From Gp6-AA40 sp046732795 (lineage in GTDB: Bacteria; Acidobacteriota; Vicinamibacteria; Vicinamibacterales; UBA2999): 18,560 nt of DNA. A model generated the notes under the pieces. That model saw only the letters and a program-made list of their open reading frames with translations, was not told the origin of the DNA and ran no database searches. This document shows, in pieces, positions 6,699-13,289 of the stretch (position 1 is the stretch's first letter; each line of letters starts with the position of its first letter). A program made the position numbers and the translations under genes. The stretch covers positions 1 through 18,560 of the forward strand of contig JBKPNV010000183.1 in the NCBI GenBank assembly GCA_046732795.1. Reading direction: 5' to 3'.

Positions 6699-6917
6699 TT
6701 GAGTAAAGACGATCTGATTGATATGCAGGGAACCGTGGTTGCGGTTCACTCAGGCGGGCTGTACCGCGTTCAGTGTGACGCCGGCCATGAAGTGCTGGCG
6801 CAGTTGAGCGGGCGGATGCGGCGCTTCCGAATCAAAGTCGTTCCCGGTGATCGCGTCACCGTGGGTGTATCCCCGTACGACCCGGTCCGCGGAATCATTA
6901 CGTTCCGAGCCAGATAA
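6699..6917 (+). CDS. infA: Translation initiation factor IF-1
   Basis: IF-1 binds the A site of the 30S subunit and assists IF-2 and IF-3 during initiation. The 72-residue product is exactly the usual IF-1 length when translation starts at TTG 6699, giving MSKDDLIDMQGTVV. It is a single OB fold. Family signatures are the GTVV strand, GHEVLAQLSGRMRR, the VVPGDRVTV turn and the SPYDPVRGIITFR C-terminus. An AAGGA Shine-Dalgarno sequence lies ten bases upstream of the TTG, which supports this start over the longer frame from 6642. The gene stands apart from ribosomal protein genes. It is followed after 30 bases by a DEAD-box helicase gene in the same direction, suggesting a translation/RNA-structure operon. 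Confidence 0.93.
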   Translation: MSKDDLIDMQGTVVAVHSGGLYRVQCDAGHEVLAQLSGRMRRFRIKVVPGDRVTVGVSPYDPVRGIITFRAR

Positions 6918-6947
6918 CATTCCGTCGCACACCACTAGTAAAGTCAT

Positions 6948-8195
6948 TTGAGCAAAAGCGGTACCCCATCACCACCGAAACGTCGCGGCCGCCGTCAGCC
7001 GCCATTTCGCCGATCAGCGCGCCCGCAGAAGGCGCCGACGCCCGAACCAGCGGTGCTGGCCTATGACCCGGTGTCCTTCGACGCCGCGGCAATCCCTTTC
7101 GACAAGCTCTCACTTGACGAGCGACTGCTGAGCGGAATTCGTGATCTCGGCTGGGCCGAGACACGACCCGTGCAAAGCGGTGTGATCCCATTGGCTATCT
7201 CTTCCGACGACGTGATCGCGTGCGCGGAGACTGGTACCGGTAAGACGGCCGCGTTTCTGGTCCCAATCCTCCAGCGATTCCTCAACGAACCGTCACCGCA
7301 GCCGCCGCGAACGCGCGCCCTCGTGCTGGCGCCGACGCGCGAGCTCGCCGTGCAAATCGAAGATCAGGTGCAGGGACTGACGTATCACACGACTGTTTCG
7401 AGCATCGCGGTCTTCGGCGGCGTGCCGATGGAGGCCCAGGAGCGGGCCCTCCGCGCCGGCGTTGACATCGTCGTCGCCACGCCGGGACGGCTGATGGATC
7501 ACATGCGTCACGAGTCGACAGATTTCAGCGGCCTGGAAGTTCTTGTGCTGGACGAAGCCGACCGCATGCTCGACATGGGTTTCTGGCCCGACGTGCAACG
7601 CATCCTGTCCGCGCTCCCGATCTCGCGGCAGACGCTGCTCTTCTCGGCGACAATGCCCGCCGAGGTTCTGAAGCTGACACAGGAGTTCCTGCGCGAGCCG
7701 AAATACATCCAGGTCGGACGTCGCGGCGGGCCGGCACAGACAATCTCGCACGCCGTCCAAACGATGGCATCGGGTGAGAAGACGCAATGGCTCGCCCGCT
7801 GGCTGCGAGACGAGGCCATCGGCCCTGTGCTGATCTTCTGCCGAACGAAGATCGGCGCCGAGCGACTGGCGCAGCGTCTGAGCACGATGGGTATTCGCGC
7901 CGCGTCGCTGCACGCCGATCGCACTCAGCAGCAGCGGATGGCGGCCGTAGAAGGGTTTCGAACCGGAACGTACCCGGTCCTTGTTGCAACCGACGTGGCG
8001 GCCCGTGGCCTGGACATCGATGGCATCGCGCACGTCGTCAACTACGAGGTGCCCGACACGCCGGAAGCGTACGTGCATCGTGTCGGACGAACCGGACGCG
8101 CCGAATCAACGGGGAGCGCTCTTACACTGGTAGCGCCCGAAGAACTGCGCGCGCTGCGCGCGCTGGAGAAAGCTGTTGGAGTCCAACTTCAGTAA
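6948..8195 (+). CDS. DEAD-box ATP-dependent RNA helicase (RhlE-like)
   Basis: This 415-residue cytoplasmic RNA helicase unwinds structured RNA, typically in ribosome assembly, decay or cold adaptation. Motifs appear in order: Q-motif glutamine near residue 76, AETGTGKT Walker A (93-100), PTREL (129-133), TPGR (178-181), DEAD (202-205) and SAT (233-235). They are followed by HADRTQQQR, VATDVAARGLDI and HRVGRTGR of the second RecA lobe. The N-terminal 30 residues are basic and proline-rich (KRRGRRQPPFRR), probably a disordered RNA-binding tail. The C-terminus stops soon after the helicase core, so there is no long accessory domain. TTG 6948 is the apparent start, with weak ribosome binding signals, 30 bases after infA. 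RhlE subfamily assignment is by general resemblance. Confidence 0.93.
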   Translation: MSKSGTPSPPKRRGRRQPPFRRSARPQKAPTPEPAVLAYDPVSFDAAAIPFDKLSLDERLLSGIRDLGWAETRPVQSGVIPLAISSDDVIACAETGTGKTAAFLVPILQRFLNEPSPQPPRTRALVLAPTRELAVQIEDQVQGLTYHTTVSSIAVFGGVPMEAQERALRAGVDIVVATPGRLMDHMRHESTDFSGLEVLVLDEADRMLDMGFWPDVQRILSALPISRQTLLFSATMPAEVLKLTQEFLREPKYIQVGRRGGPAQTISHAVQTMASGEKTQWLARWLRDEAIGPVLIFCRTKIGAERLAQRLSTMGIRAASLHADRTQQQRMAAVEGFRTGTYPVLVATDVAARGLDIDGIAHVVNYEVPDTPEAYVHRVGRTGRAESTGSALTLVAPEELRALRALEKAVGVQLQ

Positions 8196-8202
8196 CGGAC
8201 CG

Positions 8203-8469
8203 ATGGACCCGCCGGCCGAGGATCCACCAGGTGGGGGCGAGTCGCCCGGCCAGCCTGCGATTCCGCAGTCGACCGGCGCGGTTCGCTTCAATTCGTGCCG
8301 CTGGCAGCAGCCTGCTGAGGAAGGGATGGCGGCATTCTGCACGCATCGTGAAGTCAAGCCGTACGCGGGGACGTCGGGCTTTGATCCGGACGCGTGGTGC
8401 GTGGACTGTCAGTACTACAAGCTACGGCGCGCGCCCAAGAAGCGGAATCCCGACGACTATCGCTATTGA
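8203..8469 (+). CDS. Small four-cysteine protein, putative zinc-binding, 88 aa
   Basis: I do not know the function. Counting from ATG 8203, the first 25 residues are acidic and proline/glycine-rich, probably disordered. After that come cysteines at 32, 46, 66 and 69 (C-x13-C-x19-C-x2-C), with CTHREV and WCVDCQYYKLRRAP around them. Four cysteines with a CxxC knuckle suggest a structural zinc site. The C-terminus is basic. An alternative TTG start at 8176 has a GGAG seven bases upstream and would overlap the helicase stop by 20 bases. Either way the gene is tightly linked to the helicase gene and probably co-transcribed with it. A hairpin follows directly after the stop. Coding status is supported by the cysteine pattern, G/C-rich third positions and position. 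Confidence 0.65.
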   Translation: MDPPAEDPPGGGESPGQPAIPQSTGAVRFNSCRWQQPAEEGMAAFCTHREVKPYAGTSGFDPDAWCVDCQYYKLRRAPKKRNPDDYRY

Positions 8470-8471
8470 TG

Positions 8472-8498
8472 TGACGCGGGGCTTGAGCCCGCGCGTCA
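8472..8498. terminator. Hairpin between convergent genes, possible bidirectional terminator
   Basis: TGACGCG-GGGCT-TG-AGCCC-(G)-CGCGTCA forms a 12-bp stem with one bulged G and a two-base loop. It begins three bases after the plus-strand stop at 8469, and its right arm contains the stop codon of the minus-strand gene (TCA at 8496-8498). No T-tract follows on either strand, so intrinsic termination would be weak. A REP-like role or mRNA 3' end protection is equally possible. Confidence 0.5.
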
Positions 8499-9308
8499 AT
8501 CACAGAACTCCTGCGCCAGGTGAACCCACTCCCCGTCCGGAGCAAGTTCCTGATACGCGCGCCAGTGCAGCCGTGCCTCCGGTGAGAGACCGCTCTTCTC
8601 GAGAGATACCGCGAGGTAGAAGTGCGCGTCGGCGTACGTGGGCTTGATTCGAAGCGCCTCGCGATAGCACTCCTGCGCTTCTGTATAACGACCGAGGTCG
8701 TGAAAGATGTTCCCCAGATTGAAATGCGATTCGAACACACCCGGTTCGAGTGCGATCGCGCGCTCGTAGAGCGCCTGGGCTTCGGCCAGCTCGTTTCGCG
8801 CGTAATGAATGTTGGCGAGATTGATGAGCGCGGGCACGAGATACGGATCGATTTCCAGCGTTCGGCGATAGGCATCGAGCGCATCATCGAAATGATCGGG
8901 GTCGCCATCGTCCAGAGACGATGCCAGCGCGAATTCCTGCTCCGCGGCTCCCGAATCTGCCGCGGGTTCGGCACCCATGAGAGCCGCGAGCGGTGGCGGT
9001 TCTTGACGCTGGAGTTGAAAGATCTTGGCCGGCCGGGCATCAAGTCGAAAATCGAACGCGAGCTGCCCGTGCCGCGATGCCAGGAGATTTCGAATCACCG
9101 TCCGGAAGCTGACGCCTTCGCCGACTTCGGCATCGGCCTGCCGGATCGTGGCGAGATCACCAAACGCGTAAAACACTTCGCCGTGGGCACGCCGTGACGG
9201 CTGGATCAGCCCCCACTTCTGCATGTAGCGGAGGTGGTCGTCGCGCAGATTCGTGTGCCGCTCGAGTACTTGACGACGGGAGACCGAGCTCGGACCAGGA
9301 GTGGCCAC
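8496..9308 (-). CDS. MerR-type HTH regulator fused to TPR repeats
   Basis: This 270-residue cytoplasmic protein joins a putative DNA-binding head to a protein-interaction tail. Residues about 5-75 have the MerR pattern: a helix-turn-helix region (SVSRRQVLERHTNLRDDHLRYMQKWGLI), then a wing with FYAFGDLATIRQ and EGVSFRTV. A proline-rich linker near 100-120 leads to about four tetratricopeptide repeats (125-258), for example ALINLANIHYARNELAEAQA and SHFNLGNIFHDLGRYTEA. MerR proteins usually end in a coiled-coil and a ligand domain, so here TPRs may receive a protein or peptide signal. I chose GTG 9308 because the frame further upstream overlaps the divergent glucokinase gene, and a TATAGT lies ten bases before this GTG. 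GTG 9320 is an alternative. The divergent layout hints at control of the glucokinase operon and of itself, which is inference. Confidence 0.8.
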   Translation of the reverse strand: MATPGPSSVSRRQVLERHTNLRDDHLRYMQKWGLIQPSRRAHGEVFYAFGDLATIRQADAEVGEGVSFRTVIRNLLASRHGQLAFDFRLDARPAKIFQLQRQEPPPLAALMGAEPAADSGAAEQEFALASSLDDGDPDHFDDALDAYRRTLEIDPYLVPALINLANIHYARNELAEAQALYERAIALEPGVFESHFNLGNIFHDLGRYTEAQECYREALRIKPTYADAHFYLAVSLEKSGLSPEARLHWRAYQELAPDGEWVHLAQEFCD

Positions 9309-9318
9309 TGCGCCACTC

Positions 9319-9326
9319 ACTATAAT
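9319..9326. promoter_or_regulatory. Symmetric -10 element, bidirectional promoter for glucokinase and MerR-TPR genes
   Basis: ACTATAAT gives a perfect consensus TATAAT on the plus strand (9321-9326) and TATAGT on the minus strand (9324-9319). The plus hexamer ends 6 bases before the first ATG at 9333, predicting a leaderless glucokinase mRNA. The minus hexamer ends 10 bases before GTG 9308. No -35 consensus is visible. The ten bases ACTATAATCC recur exactly upstream of the kinase gene at 15561-15570. Confidence 0.65.
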
Positions 9327-9332
9327 CCAGAC

Positions 9333-10301
9333 ATGATGATTGCGGGCGATGTCGGCGGGACCAAGACGTTGCTGGGACTCTTCGAGCCCAGCGCGCGGCG
9401 CCCCACCGCGCACGCCACGCGAAGTTACGAGACCACATCGTTCTCCTCATTTGTCGAAATCCTTGATGAGTTCGTGCGCGAGATGCGCAGCGGCCCCATT
9501 CGTGCCGCCGCGTTCGGTGTCGCCGGTCCGGTCGTACACGACAGCGCGAAGCTGACCAACATCGACTGGAACATCAGCGCTGCTGACATTCGCACGTGCC
9601 TCGACACGCCGCACGTCCGGCTGCTGAACGATCTCGAAGCAACGGCCCGCTCGATTGAGATCCTCGAGGACGACGAAGTGTTCGTACTGCAGCAAGGTAT
9701 CGAGAACACCGAAGCCGGCGCTGCAGTCATCGCCGCTGGCACCGGTTTGGGGCAGGCGTATTTGCATCGCCGGAGTGGCCGTCTCGTTCCGGCGCCGTCG
9801 GAAGGGGGACACGCTGATTTCGCAGCTCGAACCGAGCGTGAGGCCGAGCTCGTGCGTATGCTGCGCGAGAAGTTGGGACGCGCAGAGGTGGAGCAGGTGC
9901 TGAGCGGGCCGGGACTGCTGAATCTGTATCGGCTCACGCACCGAGGAGGCGAGTGTGCCGTCGTCGTCGACCTCGATGCACCCGACGCACCAGCAGCGGT
10001 CTCGCGAGCCGGGCTGGCAGGGCGATGCCAGGGGTGCGCAGAAGCGCTGCACATGTTCGTCAGCGCGTATGGGGCCGAAGCCGGAAATCTCGCGCTTCGC
10101 GGCTTGGCGCTCGGAGGTATTTACATCGGGGGTGGGATCGCGCCTAAGATCCTGCCAGCGATCCGGAGCGGCGCTTTCATGCTAGCTTTCCTCGACAAAG
10201 CGCCGATGACCGAGATGCTCTCGAAGGTGCCGGTGAAGGTCATTCTGAACGAGGAAGCCGGTCTGCTTGGTGCAGCCTCGTGTGCGAACGAGCTGGCATG
10301 A
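9333..10301 (+). CDS. glk: Glucokinase (Glk family, ROK/ASKHA fold)
   Basis: The product phosphorylates glucose with ATP to glucose 6-phosphate in the cytoplasm, feeding glycolysis. The 322-residue length matches bacterial Glk. Visible motifs are GDVGGTKT at residues 5-12 (phosphate 1), FGVAGPV, TNIDW, LLNDLEA with the catalytic aspartate at D100, AGTGLGQA, and SEGGHADFA with the sugar-binding EGGH at 157-160. GGIYIGGGIAPKIL near the C-terminus is the adenosine-side glycine motif. The first of two adjacent ATG codons at 9333 was chosen because a perfect -10 sits six bases upstream. The stop overlaps the next start as ATGA, so the downstream membrane-protein gene is probably translationally coupled. 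Confidence 0.93.
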   Translation: MMIAGDVGGTKTLLGLFEPSARRPTAHATRSYETTSFSSFVEILDEFVREMRSGPIRAAAFGVAGPVVHDSAKLTNIDWNISAADIRTCLDTPHVRLLNDLEATARSIEILEDDEVFVLQQGIENTEAGAAVIAAGTGLGQAYLHRRSGRLVPAPSEGGHADFAARTEREAELVRMLREKLGRAEVEQVLSGPGLLNLYRLTHRGGECAVVVDLDAPDAPAAVSRAGLAGRCQGCAEALHMFVSAYGAEAGNLALRGLALGGIYIGGGIAPKILPAIRSGAFMLAFLDKAPMTEMLSKVPVKVILNEEAGLLGAASCANELA

Positions 10302-12307
10302 TGCACCTTTCAGACAACAAGATACAAAACCGTCGGCGGATTCCGACCGACGCCTGGGTTCTGGCCGCAGTCTTCATCGTCAGCTGGGCGTTTCGGTTTC
10401 TTTCGACGACGAATTTTCACAACGATCACTACATGCACCTGGCCTGGGCCAATCAGGTGCTGGCGGGGGAGCTCCCCGTCCGCGACTTCGTCGATCCGGG
10501 CATGCCACTCACCTATCTCGCGTCCGCGGCGGCACAGTTGCTGCTCGGGCGCGGCGCGTGGGCAGAGGCCGTGCTCTCCTTCACGCTGCTGTCCGCCGGC
10601 GCGGCCTTGACGTGTTATCTCGCGAAGCGTGCGTCCAACTCGCTGCTGATTGGGCTGGTCGCGGCACTGGTCCAGATTGTGATCGCGCCTCGGCTGTACA
10701 GCGCGCCCAAAATCGTGTTGCCGCTCATGGCGGTCTGGGCGTTCTGGCGCTACGCCGACCAGCCGTGGCGACGAAGCCTCGCCGTGCTGGCTGTCTGCAC
10801 GGCCGTGGCGTTTCTCGTCAGACACGATCATGGTGTCTACATCTGGGTCGCTGCGAGCGTGCTGCTCGTTCACTTCCATTGGCCGCAGGGAGCGATGCGA
10901 GTGGCGACGTATTCGGCCTATGTCGCTCTGAGTCTGCTTCCCTTTTTCGCGTACGTACAGTGGTATGAAGGGATCGTCGGGTATGTGCGGGCCGGCCTGT
11001 CATTCACGGATGCCGAATATCGAGGGCACCGCGTCGATCTGCGTCCTCAGTTCGACATGACGGCACCGGTGGTGCAACCACCGATCATCAACATCCGCTG
11101 GTCCGCCGCGGTGGACGCCGCGACACGCGCGGGCATCGAAACAGAGCATCGCCTCGAAGATCCCGCGTACCTCCGCGAGCAAACATGGCAGTATCGCCTC
11201 GGCGATCCGTCGGCGGGCAACGTGCGCGACTTGATCAATCGACGAGAGGTCGAAGATACGGCAGGCATCGACCGCGCCGCCGCGCTAGTCTCAGGCGTCA
11301 ACGAGACGATGCTCGGGCAGCTTGGCCGCGTAGCGAGTCAACAGGGAGCGGGCTGGCTGACGGTGCTGCTCAAGCGCGAAAACGCTATCGCGTGGTTGTA
11401 TCTCGTGTTCACGTGGGTGCCGGTGCTCGTCCTGGTCTTTCTCGCCGTCGGCTGGCTCCGGCCGTCGTGGGGGTTCCACTCCGGTCAAATGACAGCGCCG
11501 GTCGTCATGGCGGCGACCGTCCTGAGTGTGGCAACCAATCAAGGGTTTCTGCGCGATCCGCTCGATGTGCGACTGGCCGACGCGTCGGCAGTCACGTTGA
11601 TTCTTGCCGCGTGGCTTGTCGGACGATTCAACCCGACATTGCCGGTGCCGCGAGCTGGGTCAGCCGGCCAGAAGCGCGCAGTGTGGCCACGCTCCGCGAT
11701 CGCTGCGATGGTCACGATGGCGATCGCGATCGGAGCCGCGGGCGCCACGCTTCTGAGCGCCGCAGAGCTGGGCGGCCTGCATCGCGCGCTAGAGAAAGCG
11801 CGCGTCGTCGAGGGCCCTCGCATCATGGCCCGTGGCGCGCGCCGGGCCATGAGCGACCTCAACACGCGCCCGCCGATCGAGGGCTGGCTGGCCGCCGGCG
11901 ACGAGCAGCGTGAGCTGAAAGAGTTGACTCGATACGTCCGCGAGTGCACGAAGCCGGACGATCGGCTGCTCGTCACATGGTTCGCGCCCGAGGTGTACTT
12001 CTACTCAGAACGCAAGTTCGCCGCAGGTCTCGCCTTTTTCTACCCCAGGTTCTTCTCCTCACCTGCCGAAGAGGAGGTCGCGCTCACCCGCTTTCGGGAG
12101 CAGACTGTACCGATCGTGCTCGTTGACATCGCGAGCTACGAGCAATCGTTCATTCACGACCACCCGAAGCTCGCGGCTCACCTGGTTAACCAGTACGCCG
12201 TTGCTGGCGAAGTCACTGCTGCTGACGCACGATATCGCATCCTGACGGATCGACGCGCCGTGCCCGTGCGCGTCAGCTCGCCATGGTCGCTGCCATGCTT
12301 TCAGTAG
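10298..12307 (+). CDS. Multi-spanning membrane protein, GT-C glycosyltransferase-like
   Basis: This 669-residue integral membrane protein begins at ATG 10298, overlapping the glucokinase stop by four bases. A short basic N-terminus leads to a first transmembrane helix (about 18-35). A loop with FHNDHYMHLAWANQVLAGE and VRDFVDPGMP (about 40-70) follows, then about eight to ten further hydrophobic segments to residue 500. The last 170 residues look soluble and include DRLLVTWFAPEVYFYSERKF. An acidic loop after the first helix (D43, D63, D66) followed by many helices is the layout of GT-C enzymes such as PMT and ArnT, which transfer sugars from polyprenyl-phosphate carriers on the periplasmic side. 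The C-terminal part would then be a periplasmic domain. Donor and acceptor are unknown. Co-transcription with glucokinase fits a sugar-related role. Confidence 0.72.
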   Translation: MMHLSDNKIQNRRRIPTDAWVLAAVFIVSWAFRFLSTTNFHNDHYMHLAWANQVLAGELPVRDFVDPGMPLTYLASAAAQLLLGRGAWAEAVLSFTLLSAGAALTCYLAKRASNSLLIGLVAALVQIVIAPRLYSAPKIVLPLMAVWAFWRYADQPWRRSLAVLAVCTAVAFLVRHDHGVYIWVAASVLLVHFHWPQGAMRVATYSAYVALSLLPFFAYVQWYEGIVGYVRAGLSFTDAEYRGHRVDLRPQFDMTAPVVQPPIINIRWSAAVDAATRAGIETEHRLEDPAYLREQTWQYRLGDPSAGNVRDLINRREVEDTAGIDRAAALVSGVNETMLGQLGRVASQQGAGWLTVLLKRENAIAWLYLVFTWVPVLVLVFLAVGWLRPSWGFHSGQMTAPVVMAATVLSVATNQGFLRDPLDVRLADASAVTLILAAWLVGRFNPTLPVPRAGSAGQKRAVWPRSAIAAMVTMAIAIGAAGATLLSAAELGGLHRALEKARVVEGPRIMARGARRAMSDLNTRPPIEGWLAAGDEQRELKELTRYVRECTKPDDRLLVTWFAPEVYFYSERKFAAGLAFFYPRFFSSPAEEEVALTRFREQTVPIVLVDIASYEQSFIHDHPKLAAHLVNQYAVAGEVTAADARYRILTDRRAVPVRVSSPWSLPCFQ

Positions 12308-12333
12308 CGACTCGACGTCGCCGCGGGGGTGTT

Positions 12334-12900
12334 TCACTGAGGGTTCCGGCCGACGATCTCCTTCAGACGCCGAGCACGCTCTTCAGCCGGCATGGCGAGG
12401 GTTCTCTTCCAGATGCCGTCGTAATCGACGAGGCCCTTGCGCAGCCCTTCGATCCTGACCTGCCCGTCGGCATACTCCTTGCCCCATAAATCGACCCAGA
12501 CGTCGTACACGAACAGGAAGATCAGCTCATGGTGATCGCCTTTGAACGGCACGTCCGCTGCGAGGCGATGACCGAGCTCGTGGACCAGCGTGCCGCGCTT
12601 GGTCTCATCCTCATAGCTGGCTCGCAGGACCATTGGCCGACCTCCCCGTTCGCCAGAGTAGCTCGTGCCCTCGTAGATACTCACCTCGATGGGTCCCGGC
12701 TCGAAGCGGAGCCCTGTCGCTCGCTCCATCGCTGCGACGATGCGGGATCCCTCCCGGGCCCAGATGTCGCGGTACTCCTGCGTGGCCGCGGCGAAACTTT
12801 CCGCCGACGCCGTGAAGTTCAGTTGGAGCGAAGGAGTGGGCGCCTGCCCGCGGAGCGGACTCGACAACGCAAGGAGGGCCGCCAGGATCACGAGTCGCAT
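12334..12900 (-). CDS. Secreted HExxH zinc metallopeptidase-like protein
   Basis: The 188-residue product begins with a clear signal peptide, MRLVILAALLALSSPLRG, with cleavage likely before QAPTPS. ATG 12900 was chosen over the longer frame to 12978 because this signal peptide starts there. A GAGAGG lies six bases upstream. The mature part has HELGH at residues 107-111, the zinc-binding motif of gluzincin-type peptidases, and a downstream glutamate at E142 (WGKEYADG) that could be the third ligand. The protein is small for a protease, so it may be a minimal peptidase acting in the periplasm or outside the cell. Its specificity cannot be read from the sequence. It lies downstream of a small conserved gene on the same strand, separated by 74 bases, and converges with the GT-C-like gene. 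Confidence 0.75.
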   Translation of the reverse strand: MRLVILAALLALSSPLRGQAPTPSLQLNFTASAESFAAATQEYRDIWAREGSRIVAAMERATGLRFEPGPIEVSIYEGTSYSGERGGRPMVLRASYEDETKRGTLVHELGHRLAADVPFKGDHHELIFLFVYDVWVDLWGKEYADGQVRIEGLRKGLVDYDGIWKRTLAMPAEERARRLKEIVGRNPQ

Positions 12901-12924
12901 GAGAGGCCTCTCGATAGCTACGGA

Positions 12925-12930
12925 ATAGTA
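12925..12930 (-). promoter_or_regulatory. Possible -10 element for the metallopeptidase gene
   Basis: The minus strand reads TACTAT at 12930-12925, which would start transcription near 12918. That leaves a leader of about 17 bases containing GAGAGG before ATG 12900. A second TA-rich hexamer, TAGCTA, lies slightly nearer the gene. No -35 is evident. Confidence 0.3.
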
Positions 12931-12974
12931 GCGCGATCCCTTGCCGCTGGTCGGTTCGACAGGCATTCGTCGCT

Positions 12975-13250
12975 TCACCGCCCGCCTTCGAACTCGGTCT
13001 GTGTTCGCGCCGCGTGCGGCAGTTGAGCGTCAAGGGATTCGCGATACCGAAGACAGCCGCGCAGGAACTGAGGCCATGCAGGAACGTTTGGAAGTGGGTC
13101 GCTCTTCTCAGGTAACAGTCCCCAGAGCTGCGGGTGATGCCAGCACAAGTCGTGTCCCGAACTGTCACGGTGAGCTCGGATCCCTGCACGCAGCCGTTTG
13201 ACTTCTGCTACAAGCGCGTCACGATCGAGGTCGGCCAGATCTTCGTCCAT
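12975..13250 (-). CDS. Small conserved protein of unknown function, 91 aa
   Basis: I recall similar small proteins from other bacteria, with a helical N-terminus followed by a strongly conserved centre, but no known role. Here the centre is GIRAHRDSSGHDLCWHHP, then LWGLLPEK, and PQFLRGCLRYRESLD. The cluster of one cysteine and several histidines between residues 30 and 45 could bind metal, which is a guess. The first 25 residues are charged and probably form a helix or coiled coil. The protein is cytoplasmic, with no signal or membrane segment. ATG 13250 has an excellent AAGGAG five bases upstream, one of the best ribosome binding sites in the window. The gene is divergent from the TonB receptor gene with a 39-base gap. 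Confidence 0.75.
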   Translation of the reverse strand: MDEDLADLDRDALVAEVKRLRAGIRAHRDSSGHDLCWHHPQLWGLLPEKSDPLPNVPAWPQFLRGCLRYRESLDAQLPHAARTQTEFEGGR

Positions 13251-13274
13251 CTCGGCTCCTTATTCTTTCTCAGA

Positions 13275-13281
13275 TAGAGTA
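13275..13281. promoter_or_regulatory. Overlapping divergent -10-like hexamers (TonB receptor / 91-aa gene)
   Basis: TAGAGTA contains TAGAGT on the plus strand (13275-13280), nine bases before TTG 13290, and TACTCT on the minus strand (13281-13276). The minus transcript would start near 13269, leaving a 19-base leader that keeps the AAGGAG site. Both hexamers match only the key T, A and final T positions of a -10, so this is the weakest of the four divergent sites. Confidence 0.35.
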
Positions 13282-13289
13282 GAGCCCAT

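Noticed and set aside
9265..9275. TTGACG as a -35 for glucokinase
   Set aside because: It is about 45 bases upstream of the TATAAT at 9321, far beyond the usual 16-18 base spacing.
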